Assembly (NCBI GenBank): GCA_016743995.1
Contig: JADGFG010000009.1
Coordinates: forward strand, 1-45,126
DNA: 45,126 nt
Origin: Kangiellaceae bacterium
Lineage (GTDB): Bacteria > Pseudomonadota > Gammaproteobacteria > Enterobacterales > Kangiellaceae
Direction of reading: 5' to 3'
The stretch's first letter is position 1; each line of letters begins with the position of its first letter. The notes under the pieces are model-generated. The model saw only the letters and a list, made by a program, of their open reading frames with translations. It did not search any database and had not been told where the DNA came from. Positions 9,051 to 17,095 of this stretch are shown piece by piece. The translations under genes were made by a program, and so were the position numbers.

Positions 9051-9530
9051 TTAGCTTGCAGGAGCTGAGAGTAATTTTCGCGCAGTTATTGAGTTTTCTA
9101 CAAAGCCATTTTGTAGCCAGAAATTGCGCCCCAGTTTATTTTTGAGCGTGTAACTACATTCCAGATAATTGATACCTGTTTCCTGAAAGCAGTGAGTGAG
9201 AGATTGTAGTAGCTGTGAGGCTACTCCCATTTTTCTGAATGGTTTTTCAACCCAGAGAATTTGTACAATACCTTTTAGAGAGTGTTTCAACAGTCCATTA
9301 TCATTAATGCTGCTGGTTCCAGAAATAAACCCCATGGGAGTTGCTCCGTCGCAGGCGATTAAAAACAGGCTATTACTATTCTCCAGTTCGTTTTTCAACC
9401 AGAGAAAAAGATTGTCAGAAAAATTTTCATGCACCTCAATACTGCCGTCATCCTCATGTGTATGAAGTTTTGTGGTCCAGCTTACAATGAGTGCTAAATC
9501 ACTATAAGCTGCCTGACGGATTTCGAGCAT
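9051..9530 (-). CDS. GNAT-family N-acetyltransferase at the end of the fliD operon
   Basis: The 159-residue protein has a GNAT fold pattern: an N-terminal strand with IRQAAYSDLALIVSW, a middle strand (GIVQILWVEKPFR) and the acetyl-CoA loop RKMGVASQLLQSL (an R/Q-x-x-G-x-G/A variant), ending in NYLECSYTLKNKLGRNFWLQNGF. The acetyl acceptor is unknown. It starts 27 bp after the fliT stop on the same strand with no good ribosome-binding site, so it is probably translated from the fliD-fliS-fliT message. That context makes a flagellar protein a reasonable but unproven target. It does not look like PseH of pseudaminic acid synthesis. Confidence 0.8.
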   Translation of the reverse strand: MLEIRQAAYSDLALIVSWTTKLHTHEDDGSIEVHENFSDNLFLWLKNELENSNSLFLIACDGATPMGFISGTSSINDNGLLKHSLKGIVQILWVEKPFRKMGVASQLLQSLTHCFQETGINYLECSYTLKNKLGRNFWLQNGFVENSITARKLLSAPAS

Positions 9531-9557
9531 CGGGATTAATCAGTAAAAGTTGCTGGT

Positions 9558-9866
9558 TCAGGAAACACTGGTTTCTTCATAGTGTTTTATAGCCTGATGA
9601 GCATTCTTTAAATTCAGGCTGGATTTTATTGATTGATCTTTTTCTTTGGAGATAATATTTTTGACCTGATTATCGACATCCAGAATTTGATTATTGAGCT
9701 CAGTCAGGTAAGTTTCACTGACAATTTCTGCGGATAGATTAAAATATTGTTCTATGGCCTGGTGGCGTTGTTTGACAACATTGGTTAGTTCCTCCCAGTC
9801 GCCTGTTCTGGCAAGGTTAAGTATTTGTCGGTTGAGTTGTTTAACATCAGCTATTAAATCTACCAT
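9558..9866 (-). CDS. fliT: FliT-like flagellar export chaperone
   Basis: A 102-residue, mostly helical protein with no Cys. It fits FliT in size, helix pattern and position after fliS. FliT-type proteins bind the filament cap FliD and, in enterics, inhibit the master regulator. Sequence identity within this family is low, so the assignment rests largely on gene order. An AGGTG lies about 12 bases before the ATG, a rather long spacing. Confidence 0.7.
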   Translation of the reverse strand: MVDLIADVKQLNRQILNLARTGDWEELTNVVKQRHQAIEQYFNLSAEIVSETYLTELNNQILDVDNQVKNIISKEKDQSIKSSLNLKNAHQAIKHYEETSVS

Positions 9867-9891
9867 CGTACTTTAGTCACCTTTATTATGA

Positions 9892-10290
9892 TTATTGTCC
9901 TTCCTTAAGCGCCTGATCTCTTATTCCGTCCCATCCTGTTTTTATTTCATTCATGACATTAAGAACACTATCGAGTTTATCAATATCATTCTCAATATTT
10001 GCTGCAACTAATGCTATAGTACAATAATCATATAAATTGTCCAGGTTTTGAGCAATATCTCCCCCTTTTTCAGTACTTAAACTGGTTTTCAGGCCAGTAA
10101 TAATGGATATGGCCCAGCTAATATGTTCTCCTTTCTCAGCCGTTTTATCATTATTCATGAAAAATTTGGCTCGATTAATTTTTTCAATCGCGCCGTCAAT
10201 CAACATTTGAATAAGCCGGTGTGGATCTGCGTTTTCTACACCTGTTGCTGCGCTCATTTTACTGTAGGCTGATGCTCCTGATAAACCCAT
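9892..10290 (-). CDS. fliS: Flagellin export chaperone FliS
   Basis: The 132-residue cytosolic chaperone binds the C-terminus of flagellin and keeps it unpolymerised before export. The typical features are the N-terminal AYSKM segment, ADPHRLIQMLIDGAIEKINRAK, the central helix with ISIITGLKTSL and the DNLYDYCTIAL helix. It lies between fliD (40-bp gap) and fliT (25-bp gap), consistent with one operon. Confidence 0.93.
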   Translation of the reverse strand: MGLSGASAYSKMSAATGVENADPHRLIQMLIDGAIEKINRAKFFMNNDKTAEKGEHISWAISIITGLKTSLSTEKGGDIAQNLDNLYDYCTIALVAANIENDIDKLDSVLNVMNEIKTGWDGIRDQALKEGQ

Positions 10291-10330
10291 ATGTTGTAAA
10301 CCTCTTGGTGAACTTTCGTTAAATGGTTAA

Positions 10331-11710
10331 TTATTTTGATTTTCCGCCAAATCCGGGCAGGTTTTCAAATTGTTGTGCAATGAAAGATTGCGTGCTGTTC
10401 ATCTGAGCCACGGTTGCATCCATTGTTGCAAACTGACTGGTGAGCCTGAACTGCAATTTTTCTATTTTTAGTGCCAGATTAATACGCTCATCGGTAATCC
10501 GACCTAACTGAGCGTTAAGGCTCGTTTCTCTCTGAGTAATAATTCCGCTACTGCCGGTATAGTTACCAATTAAATCACGAAGTTGAGTAGCAAAACCTTC
10601 TTCCCCAGCGAATAAATCATCAAACTGCTCAAAATTGTTGGTAATTGCTGAGTCCAGAATAGTGTTATCTATTTCAAGTTTTCCTTCCTGAGTGGTGGTA
10701 ATACCAATAGCAGAAAGCGTATTGAAATCACTACTGACAGAAGAAACCGGTTTACTGAATAAATTATTAATTTGCGAAGAAACCTGTCTTAAAGTGTAGT
10801 CGCCTAATAGTATTCCGGGAGCGGTTTCGTTAGCTGAACCGAGCTGTTTGGTGACATCAAGAAAAGTATTATAAGTTTCCACAAAGGCAGATATCAGAGA
10901 TTTTGTGCTGGCAGTATCTAAATCAATTTTCAATGAGTCTGTCGTATTTGCGGGGGTGTGTTCTTTTTTGGCGATAAGCGTGACACCATCGATAACATCG
11001 GTAAATGTGTTTGTGCTACTAGTTGAAGTAAAACCATCAATTTTTATTGAGGCATCCTCTGCAGATTGAGTTGAAGTCAGGTTAGTGGAAAGATCTGCCA
11101 GTGAAGCGTCTCCAGAATAAGTCACGACTAAATCGTTACCAAGACCCGTTGTGGTTGAATTAAAAGTTAACAGGCTGCCGGTATCAGGGCCACTGGTAAC
11201 ATTATTCAGCAAGTTGACCGAAACCAGATTGTTATCTGCAGCCGCATTAATATTTTCACGAATGTCTGACAAGGAGTCTGTTGCAGAAACGTTGATATTA
11301 AATGTTTCCGAACCAACGGTAAAAGTCAGTGTACCGTCGCCAAATGTGGTTGTGTTGCCACCGGTAAAAATCTGAGACTGATGAGTGCTGCCTTTGGCCA
11401 GGGTTTCAACTTCAATATTATAATCGCCGGTATTGGCATTACTACTTGCACTGGCAGAGAAAAAGTCTGTATCAGAAATACTGACAGAGCGTTTACTAAA
11501 ACTGGATGTCAGGCTGAGATCTAATGCTGAAGTACGTAATTCGTCCAGCGACTGACTTAGCCCACCTAATCCCGTTAAAGTAACAGTAGCTCTTGTTTCC
11601 AGACGGTCAAGACTATTTTGTTTAGGCGCGCGCTCTGCGTTGACCAGTGCATCAACAATGCCTTTAACATCAAGACCTGAGCCAATTCCGCCTATACTGA
11701 TAAGTCCCAT
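10331..11710 (-). CDS. fliD: Flagellar filament cap protein FliD (HAP2)
   Basis: The cap at the filament tip that folds arriving flagellin subunits. I take the ATG at 11710 (459 residues), eight bases after AGG; the TTG at 11716 is too close to that site. The N-terminus (LISIGGIGSGLDVKGIVDALVNAERAP) is the FliD_N signature. The middle holds a Flagellin_IN motif (ETFNINVSATDSLSDIRENINAA). The C-terminus (LARQ-like helix with INLALKIEKLQFRLTSQFATMDATVAQMNS) is FliD_C. A FliA promoter lies about 75 bp upstream. Confidence 0.95.
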   Translation of the reverse strand: MGLISIGGIGSGLDVKGIVDALVNAERAPKQNSLDRLETRATVTLTGLGGLSQSLDELRTSALDLSLTSSFSKRSVSISDTDFFSASASSNANTGDYNIEVETLAKGSTHQSQIFTGGNTTTFGDGTLTFTVGSETFNINVSATDSLSDIRENINAAADNNLVSVNLLNNVTSGPDTGSLLTFNSTTTGLGNDLVVTYSGDASLADLSTNLTSTQSAEDASIKIDGFTSTSSTNTFTDVIDGVTLIAKKEHTPANTTDSLKIDLDTASTKSLISAFVETYNTFLDVTKQLGSANETAPGILLGDYTLRQVSSQINNLFSKPVSSVSSDFNTLSAIGITTTQEGKLEIDNTILDSAITNNFEQFDDLFAGEEGFATQLRDLIGNYTGSSGIITQRETSLNAQLGRITDERINLALKIEKLQFRLTSQFATMDATVAQMNSTQSFIAQQFENLPGFGGKSK

Positions 11711-11785
11711 ATTCAATTACCTGTTTTACTGTTCAATTCCGCGTGTCAGAGTAAAAGGCCGCTGACGCTGAAATACCTATTTCAA

Positions 11786-11812
11786 ATATCGGCTGCAAAA
11801 ATGCGTACTTTA
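11786..11812 (-). promoter_or_regulatory. FliA (sigma-28) promoter of fliD
   Basis: On the minus strand TAAAGTAC, an 11-bp spacer and GCCGATAT match the FliA consensus TAAA-N15-GCCGATAA at 11 of 12 positions. The predicted start is near 11778, giving a leader of about 68 nt. The arrangement fits late flagellar expression of fliD-fliS-fliT and the acetyltransferase. Confidence 0.85.
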
Positions 11813-11948
11813 TTAATCTATAAAAATTAATATGAATTATATTTGAGATAAGTACTAGTTATATACTGAAAACTGATTATAAAAACTGACTTTTAACTTT
11901 GTTATTGGTTTTTTGTTTGTCTGATATATTTATCAGACAATAGTTAAC

Positions 11949-11981
11949 TTAACTCAAGCATTTTATTAGCGTTTGAGTTAA
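11949..11981. repeat. Inverted repeat between flaG and fliD
   Basis: A perfect 9-bp stem TTAACTCAA/TTGAGTTAA with a 15-nt loop sits between the flaG terminator and the fliD promoter. No T-run follows it on either strand. It could be an operator or a backup terminator. Confidence 0.35.
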
Positions 11982-12026
11982 AACTGCAAATTTCAGGCCA
12001 CCAACTGCGTGGCAGAGCTTCAGGTG

Positions 12027-12051
12027 AAAAAAAGGGAGATTACTCTCCCTT
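12027..12051 (-). terminator. Strong intrinsic terminator after flaG
   Basis: On the minus strand AAGGGAGA/TCTCCCTT forms an 8-bp stem with a 4-nt loop, immediately followed by seven T residues. It starts within a few bases of the flaG stop and separates the flagellin-flaG transcript from fliD. Confidence 0.92.
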
Positions 12052-12054
12052 AAT

Positions 12055-12495
12055 TCAGACTTTCTCCTGGAGAAAAATACCACTTTTTCCGGTGTCTTCC
12101 TCATTGAGCTCCTTCAACCGTTTAGACAGGTTGATGAGTTCCTCGGGGGGAAACTGACGAATGAGCTCGTCGGTTTCTTTGTCAACAACTCGAACAATTG
12201 TCACTCCCAGTTCTTCGTCAACTTTAAATTGAAGGCTTCGGTCGATACTCTGATTAAATAGCTTCAGCTCTTCAATCTGAGATTTAACTTCCGTTTTTTC
12301 AGGTATTATCGATTGTTGATCAACCTGATTAGAATGCGCTTCAATTTTTGATGTTTCAGTATTGCTGACTAAACTCAATCCTTTGTCATTATCGGGTTTT
12401 GTGGTTGAAGATGCGCTCTTGCCTGATGCAGGCAATTCTCTGCCGCTGTCCACCGATGGCGGTTGAAAGTTGCCTGACAAATTGTAAATAGTCAT
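12055..12495 (-). CDS. flaG: FlaG family flagellar protein
   Basis: The 146-residue protein has a disordered Ser/Thr/Lys-rich N-terminal half and a conserved C-terminal FlaG domain (LQFKVDEELGVTIVRVVDKETDELIRQFPPEELINLSKRL). FlaG influences filament length in polar flagella; the molecular role is not settled. It lies 112 bp after a flagellin gene with no promoter that I can recognise in between, so it may be read from the flagellin promoter, and it is followed by a strong terminator. Confidence 0.9.
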   Translation of the reverse strand: MTIYNLSGNFQPPSVDSGRELPASGKSASSTTKPDNDKGLSLVSNTETSKIEAHSNQVDQQSIIPEKTEVKSQIEELKLFNQSIDRSLQFKVDEELGVTIVRVVDKETDELIRQFPPEELINLSKRLKELNEEDTGKSGIFLQEKV

Positions 12496-12574
12496 AGCAA
12501 ATTACCTTTTCTGAGCGTAAGAAAAATAGGCAAAGAACACTAGAATTTTGTGTTCCTGCCTGCTTTTTCGCCAG

Positions 12575-12596
12575 GCGTTAATTGTAGAGTTAACGC
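12575..12596 (-). other. Hairpin between flagellin 1 and flaG
   Basis: A 7-bp perfect stem GCGTTAA/TTAACGC with an 8-nt loop lies just after the flagellin stop. It lacks a T-run, so it may be an RNA processing or 3'-protecting structure rather than a full terminator. A second small stem, GCCTG/CAGGC, lies next to it. Confidence 0.35.
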
Positions 12597-12607
12597 GTAT
12601 CATCAAC

Positions 12608-14071
12608 TTATTGCAATAATGAAAGAACTGACTGACTGGAAGCGTTAGCTTGTGCCAGAATAGAAAGGCCAGCCTGTTGCAATACCTGGTTTTTCGCCAG
12701 ATTAGCGGTTTCTGCAGCAAAATCAGTATCTCTTACTCGTGAACGAGCCGCTGATACATTTTCAATAATACTACCCAGGTTAGAAATAGTACTGCTTAAA
12801 CGATTTTGAATGGCACCAAGGTTTGCCCGGTTGGTGTCAATTCTCTGCAGTGCGCCATCAACAATTTCAATGGCTTTTTGTGCGCCGTTTGCTGTACTGA
12901 TATCAACCGTTGCAACGTTATCGAAGGTTGATGCAGTTAAGGTAGCTACATCATCAATAGTTGTGTTGGCCGCTGTGGTTGAAAAGGCTTCATCAGAGGT
13001 CAGACGAACTTCTCCTCTCACAGTAAACGTATCAGCAGCGCCGTCATCCAGATCAGCTGTTTCAGTTGATACCGTACCATCATAACCCAGTGCGGTTAGC
13101 GTCATCTGCTCATTACCACCATCAGCACCTACGTCAAAGGCAGCAAATACAATGTCATCACCAGCTTCACTGGTTAAATCCAGGGTTGCACCATTGGATA
13201 CTGCGGTAATACCGGTACTACCACTCACATCATTGATTTTTTCGGCAAGACCGGAAAGATCATTGACATCAGATATGGTTGTCGAAATAGTAACCGCTGC
13301 ACCAGCTCCCTGCAGTGTGAAAGAGTTGGCTCCTGCGTTAGCACTGCTTAATCTGACACCAGTACGAGCATCAGCAGAAACGCCGGTAGTCGGCGTTTCA
13401 ACATTTATCAGGTTAGCATTGGTCGCTGCAGAAGAATCGGTGATTCCTACCGTAGCAGCGGCTTTACCGTTAATGACCAGGTTGCCTGCTGTGACTGCGG
13501 CTGTTGCTTGAATCGAACCAAAACCAGTGTTCAGGTTACCATCAAGTTCACGAGAGTAAACACCAATATCTGTGGCAGCTGCACCACGTAAAGTAACGTT
13601 AATGGTTTCATTAGCGTTAGCGCCTACTTGTAGCGCAGATGTACCAAATGAACCGTCTAGAAGAGTTCGACCACCAAAACTGGTTGTTTCAGCAATACGG
13701 TTTAACTCAGCCTGTAACTGAGAAACTTCTGATTGCAATGCTGATCTTTCGTTAGCACTGTTACTTCCATTAGCTGACTGAATTGACAGGTCACGAATAC
13801 GTTGCAGAATATTAGTTGATTCTTGCAATGCACCCTCAGCAGTTTGTGCCAGAGAAATACCGTCGTTGGCATTTCTGGTAGCAACACCCAGACCATTAAT
13901 CTGTGAAGTCAGACTATTAGAAATTTGTAGTCCCGCAGCATCATCCTTAGCGCTGTTAATTCGTAAACCGGTTGAAAGACGTTGAAAAGTCGTTTGCAGT
14001 GCCTGGTTGGTTTTACCTAAAGAACGCTGCGCACTAATAGACGATACATTCGTCTGTATTACATTACCCAT
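12608..14071 (-). CDS. fliC: Flagellin (filament subunit), copy 1
   Basis: The 487-residue flagellin has the conserved D0/D1 N-terminus ([58 protein letters not shown]) and C-terminus ([30 protein letters not shown], ending QSVLSLLQ). The central 180-380 region is variable, Ala/Thr-rich and contains a Flagellin_IN motif. AGGAGA lies six bases before the ATG. Transcription is from a FliA promoter about 330 bp upstream, so the mRNA has an unusually long leader. It is about as long as the neighbouring flagellin but its central region differs. Confidence 0.96.
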   Translation of the reverse strand: MGNVIQTNVSSISAQRSLGKTNQALQTTFQRLSTGLRINSAKDDAAGLQISNSLTSQINGLGVATRNANDGISLAQTAEGALQESTNILQRIRDLSIQSANGSNSANERSALQSEVSQLQAELNRIAETTSFGGRTLLDGSFGTSALQVGANANETINVTLRGAAATDIGVYSRELDGNLNTGFGSIQATAAVTAGNLVINGKAAATVGITDSSAATNANLINVETPTTGVSADARTGVRLSSANAGANSFTLQGAGAAVTISTTISDVNDLSGLAEKINDVSGSTGITAVSNGATLDLTSEAGDDIVFAAFDVGADGGNEQMTLTALGYDGTVSTETADLDDGAADTFTVRGEVRLTSDEAFSTTAANTTIDDVATLTASTFDNVATVDISTANGAQKAIEIVDGALQRIDTNRANLGAIQNRLSSTISNLGSIIENVSAARSRVRDTDFAAETANLAKNQVLQQAGLSILAQANASSQSVLSLLQ

Positions 14072-14390
14072 GATAAATCTCCTAAACCTTTGATATTTAA
14101 GACAAGGTTTATTTGAGCTGAGAACTCGAAACCATGACCTAAAATTACAAAGTGCTTAAAAAGTAAGATAGTTACCGACAATTTGCCTGATAGCTATCCG
14201 CGTATTATTTATAAATCCCTCAAAAAAAATTAGTGATGAAAGTTCTATAAATTGATGTTGAAAAAATGTCTGAGAAACATCGGTTCAACCAGAATTACTG
14301 ATTCAGAGGAAAGTGAAATGAGAAAAATCATCGCCTGAGAAACAATAACTCTTTGTGTGTACGCTTATTGCTGAGAACAATTTGCGTTCA
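14072..14390 (-). other. Long flagellin 1 mRNA leader
   Basis: With the FliA promoter at 14397-14423 the transcript starts near 14390, leaving a leader of about 318 nt. No gene lies in it. A 5'-end hairpin (ATTG, loop TTCTCAG, CAAT) lies at 14367-14381. The strand carries GGA triplets near 14224 (GAGGGAT), near 14202 (GCGGAT) and at the ribosome-binding site (TAGGAG), so CsrA/RsmA-type control is possible. The 20 bases around the start codon have a perfect antisense match at 16497-16516. Confidence 0.55.
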
Positions 14391-14396
14391 AAAAAT

Positions 14397-14423
14397 GTAT
14401 CGGCCTTAAAAATGCCGACTTTA
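14397..14423 (-). promoter_or_regulatory. FliA (sigma-28) promoter of flagellin 1
   Basis: On the minus strand TAAAGTCG, 11 bp and GCCGATAC. It is almost identical to the promoter of the second flagellin (same boxes, same spacing), which supports both calls. Confidence 0.92.
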
Positions 14424-14550
14424 CTTTTGTCAGGAAAAAAAAAGATGAATTAACGGATTGTTTGAATAACTTATTGATAATTAACAATTAATTAATTTAG
14501 ACCATTAATAAAAAATTAATCTCTTTTGTAGCGCGAAAAATAGCTTAAAT

Positions 14551-14576
14551 GAAGACCTGCACGCATACAGGTCTTC
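14551..14576 (-). terminator. Hairpin downstream of flagellin 2
   Basis: A 9-bp perfect stem GAAGACCTG/CAGGTCTTC with an 8-nt loop lies about 55 bp past the stop of flagellin 2. On the minus strand it is followed by ATTTAAGC, a poor T-run, but the stem is strong. It is the likely 3' end of the monocistronic flagellin 2 message. Confidence 0.6.
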
Positions 14577-14629
14577 AAAGGGGCGCCTAAAGTTGTCGTA
14601 CGGTAGGGGCTCTTTTTGCTTTCATAATA

Positions 14630-16126
14630 TTAACCCTGAAGCAGAGTTAGTACTGACTGACTGGAGGCATTTGCCTGGGCCAGTACTGAAAGGCCTGCCT
14701 GTTGTAATACCTGGCTTTTAGCCAGTGCAGCAGTCTCTACAGCATAATCAGTGTCTCTTACTCGTGAGCGGGCCGCAGAAACATTCTCCACAATGTTTTG
14801 CAGGTTAGAAATAGTTGAGGATAATCGATTTTGAACAGCACCGAGTTGTGCTCTTTCAGAATCGATTGCAGTAATTGCAGCGTCAACAATAGTCAATGCG
14901 GCCTGAGAACCAACACTGGTACTGATATTGATAGTAGAAACAGCCGTTAAAGCTGATGCATTGCTTCCGTTAGTTGTAAATAACTCGCCGTTAGTGCTTG
15001 TGACAGTAAAAGCTTTTCGAGCTTCGGTACGTAATTCTCCGATGACCCGGGCTGAATCAGTAGCCTGTTGACTGGCAACATTAGCGGTTACCGGTGTACC
15101 AAATGACTGGCCCTCAAAGTCAAGCTTTTCCATGGCGATGATGCCAGTATTAGTACCATCATCAAAGTCTTCAATGACAATGTCATCTCCGTTTTCACTG
15201 ATTAAATCAATGGTAGCGCCATTTGAAATAGCTTTAACGCCTGTTGAAGAGCTAACTGCGTTAATTGCGTCGGCTAAATCACTCAAATCAGCAGTATTTG
15301 TTATGTTTACACTTAATGCCTGGCCAGTTGTATTAGCGCCATACAGGCTCAAACTGGTTATTCCCGTGTTATCAAATCCGCTCAATCGAGAAACTGTTCG
15401 AGCTTCTGCACTGACGCCAGTTGTGCCTGAATCGGCATTAATCTGGCCTTTTAGTGTTCTTGCGGTGGCATTGGCAGATAATACGACACCGGTTGCAACA
15501 CCGTCAGGCCCGTTAATATTGATGGTATCACCCGCATAATTATTCGCAGCACCCGCCAGATTGGCACCCAGGGTGATCGCTCTGAAAATGGTACCACCAG
15601 ATTCAACGCGATTGGCTCCCAGGCTATCAGCCTGAAAATTACCAAGACTGACTTCAATTGATTCAAAGGCTTGTGCGCCAACCTGAAAGCTGCGAGTTCC
15701 AAAAGTGCCATCCAGTACCGTCTGGCTCCCAAAGCGTGTTGTGGTTGCAATTCGATTAATTTCAGACTGCAATTGAATCACTTCAGCTTGTAAGGCTGTT
15801 CGTTCAGAAGCGCCATTTGATCCGTTTGCCGACTGAATAGACAGTTCTCGAATACGTTGCAGAATATTGGTTGATTCCTGCAGCGCACCCTCAGCAACCT
15901 GGGCTAAGGAAATACCATCGTTGGCGTTTCGGGTGGCGACTGACAAGCCATTGATTTGTGAGGTCAGGCCGTTAGATATTTGTAATCCCGCCGCATCATC
16001 TTTAGCGCTGTTTATCCGTAATCCGGACGATAAACGCTGAAAAGTCTGTGCGAGGCTTCCATTAACCGTGCGTAGGTTACGCTGCGCGTTAATCGAAGAC
16101 ACATTAGTTGATAATACATTTCCCAT
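14630..16126 (-). CDS. fliC: Flagellin (filament subunit), copy 2
   Basis: The 498-residue flagellin has the same conserved ends as copy 1 ([50 protein letters not shown]-terminal [30 protein letters not shown], ending SVLTLLQG). The variable centre has a Flagellin_IN motif ([33 protein letters not shown]) shared with copy 1. AAGGAG lies six bases before the ATG. It has its own FliA promoter and a leader of about 213 nt. It is the first flagellin read from the block and may be either the major or a minor filament subunit. Confidence 0.96.
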   Translation of the reverse strand: MGNVLSTNVSSINAQRNLRTVNGSLAQTFQRLSSGLRINSAKDDAAGLQISNGLTSQINGLSVATRNANDGISLAQVAEGALQESTNILQRIRELSIQSANGSNGASERTALQAEVIQLQSEINRIATTTRFGSQTVLDGTFGTRSFQVGAQAFESIEVSLGNFQADSLGANRVESGGTIFRAITLGANLAGAANNYAGDTININGPDGVATGVVLSANATARTLKGQINADSGTTGVSAEARTVSRLSGFDNTGITSLSLYGANTTGQALSVNITNTADLSDLADAINAVSSSTGVKAISNGATIDLISENGDDIVIEDFDDGTNTGIIAMEKLDFEGQSFGTPVTANVASQQATDSARVIGELRTEARKAFTVTSTNGELFTTNGSNASALTAVSTINISTSVGSQAALTIVDAAITAIDSERAQLGAVQNRLSSTISNLQNIVENVSAARSRVRDTDYAVETAALAKSQVLQQAGLSVLAQANASSQSVLTLLQG

Positions 16127-16346
16127 TTTATACTCCTTAATCTAATGCTTAAAACAACTTGCGGTCAGAGGTTAAAGTTGTTCAAAAAGCACAAAAATTA
16201 ATTACAAAAATATTGGGAAAGAAACACTGAGAATAAATCTTTCGGTGAAAAGCCTGTCATAAAACTGAGGACAGGTGTGCTTTAGATAAAAACTGAATCT
16301 TTGTCATCTAAAGTGAACGGGGGGTGAGAAGTCCTGTTCAAACAAG

Positions 16347-16373
16347 GTATCGGCGCTAAAAAAGTCGACTTTA
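16347..16373 (-). promoter_or_regulatory. FliA (sigma-28) promoter of flagellin 2
   Basis: On the minus strand TAAAGTCG, 11 bp and GCCGATAC match the FliA consensus at 11 of 12 positions. The predicted start is near 16339. Confidence 0.92.
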
Positions 16374-16408
16374 AAAAAAAGTAAAAATTTGTTTATGTTT
16401 GATTGCCT

Positions 16409-16440
16409 GCCTGCATCTTCAGAGAGTTTGGCTATAAACC
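16409..16440. repeat. Partial copy 2 of the short dispersed element
   Basis: GCATCTTCAGAGAGTTTGG and the following CTATAAACC closely match 43808-43838, and less closely 9023-9043. The left arm of the inverted repeat is missing here. It abuts the sigma-54 promoter at 16441. Confidence 0.4.
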
Positions 16441-16456
16441 TGGCACATGCATTGCT
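16441..16456 (+). promoter_or_regulatory. Consensus-perfect sigma-54 promoter without a downstream gene
   Basis: TGGCAC-ATGCA-TTGCT is an exact match to the -24/-12 consensus with GG and GC separated by 10 bases. The predicted start is near 16467. The nearest plus-strand gene (fleQ) is 640 bp away behind a terminator, so the promoter should make a short RNA. Confidence 0.8.
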
Positions 16457-16466
16457 TTATGATAAT

Positions 16467-16697
16467 TAGCCAATATAAATATGCTTGAAGACAAATCATT
16501 ACCCATGATAAATCTCTTAATACTTATATCGGTCATGTTCCTCGGAACATTGTTATAGCAGAAGGTTTAAGTTGCTGAGAACAGCTTATTTCAAGGGCTA
16601 TAGCGCGAAGGTTTTGAGCGTATGGTTGCTGAGAACAACCATAATGCACATATCTTCAGTCGTACGGTAAGGGGTCGTTAATCGACCCCTTTTCTTT
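16467..16697 (+). ncRNA. Putative sigma-54-dependent antisense RNA to flagellin mRNA
   Basis: The RNA is bounded by the sigma-54 promoter at 16441 and an intrinsic terminator ending near 16697, about 230 nt. Site A (16497-16516, CATTACCCATGATAAATCTC) is identical to plus-strand 14062-14081, so it is a perfect 20-nt antisense of the flagellin 1 ribosome-binding site and start codon; one G-U pair extends it to 24. Site B (TTGCTGAGAACA, 16572-16583 and 16626-16637) is antisense to the 5' end of the flagellin 1 leader. Site C (GTCGTACGGTA, 16659-16669) is antisense to the flagellin 2 3' region at 14595-14605. Hairpin TATGGTTG/CAACCATA (16621-16643) presents site B in its loop. A 25-codon frame (16481-16558) ends in a hydrophobic stretch but has no ribosome-binding site. 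It could instead be an inert flagellin-leader remnant. Confidence 0.5.
16669..16697 (+). terminator. Strong intrinsic terminator of the putative antisense RNA
   Basis: A 9-bp stem AAGGGGTCG/CGACCCCTT with a 5-nt loop is followed by TTCTTTG on the plus strand. No T-run exists on the minus side, so its polarity is plus. No plus-strand gene precedes it in this intergenic region. Confidence 0.8.
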
Positions 16698-16993
16698 GCC
16701 CGGCAATCTGAGCCTGATAAAAGGGGCAAATCATTGCCTGTTTATTGTCACTGCACTTTTCCCTTTTTTGTTTAATTCACCAGTTTATGGTAATCCGTTT
16801 GTTATTTATAATAGAAGAGCAATTTGAGCGATAGATTATTCTGTAAGGCTTGTTAGAGGTTTAAGGAATAAAAAAAGCTAAGACCTGTTATTAATCTCAA
16901 CAAAGAATTTTTCCTGACGTTTATCTCTACGGACGGTTGTTGTTCAGTTATCAGACAGTTATGATAATCACAAAATTTATCACTGACAAATCT

Positions 16994-17022
16994 TTGACAA
17001 ATCTGGATTCGTTAACTAGAAA
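16994..17022 (+). promoter_or_regulatory. Sigma-70-like promoter of fleQ
   Basis: TTGACA (16994-16999), a 17-bp spacer and TAGAAA (17017-17022) give a start near 17030 and a leader of about 65 nt. The -35 lies in a direct repeat TGACAAATCT/TGACAAATCT (16984-16993 and 16995-17004), a possible operator. The region from 16700 to 16980 shows nothing else. Confidence 0.55.
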
Positions 17023-17095
17023 TATACCTATATGATTAATTTTAAAAACTTTTTTAGTTGTTCTTATAAGTCGTTGTAAGTTCAGGATGAAATAA

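Noticed and set aside
12810..13511. Long plus-strand frames opposite flagellin 1 (and 15132-15539 opposite flagellin 2)
   Set aside because: They are antisense shadows of the Ala/Thr-rich flagellin centres; repetitive Ser/Val/Ala composition and no ribosome-binding sites.
14582..14624. Plus-strand terminator beside GTCGTACGGTAGGGG, mirroring the one at 16669
   Set aside because: No paired stem precedes the T-run here, so I do not call a terminator.
16497..16530. Intact third flagellin gene on the minus strand starting at 16506
   Set aside because: Only the ribosome-binding site and the first three codons resemble flagellin; the frame then stops after about 24 codons with no D0/D1 sequence.
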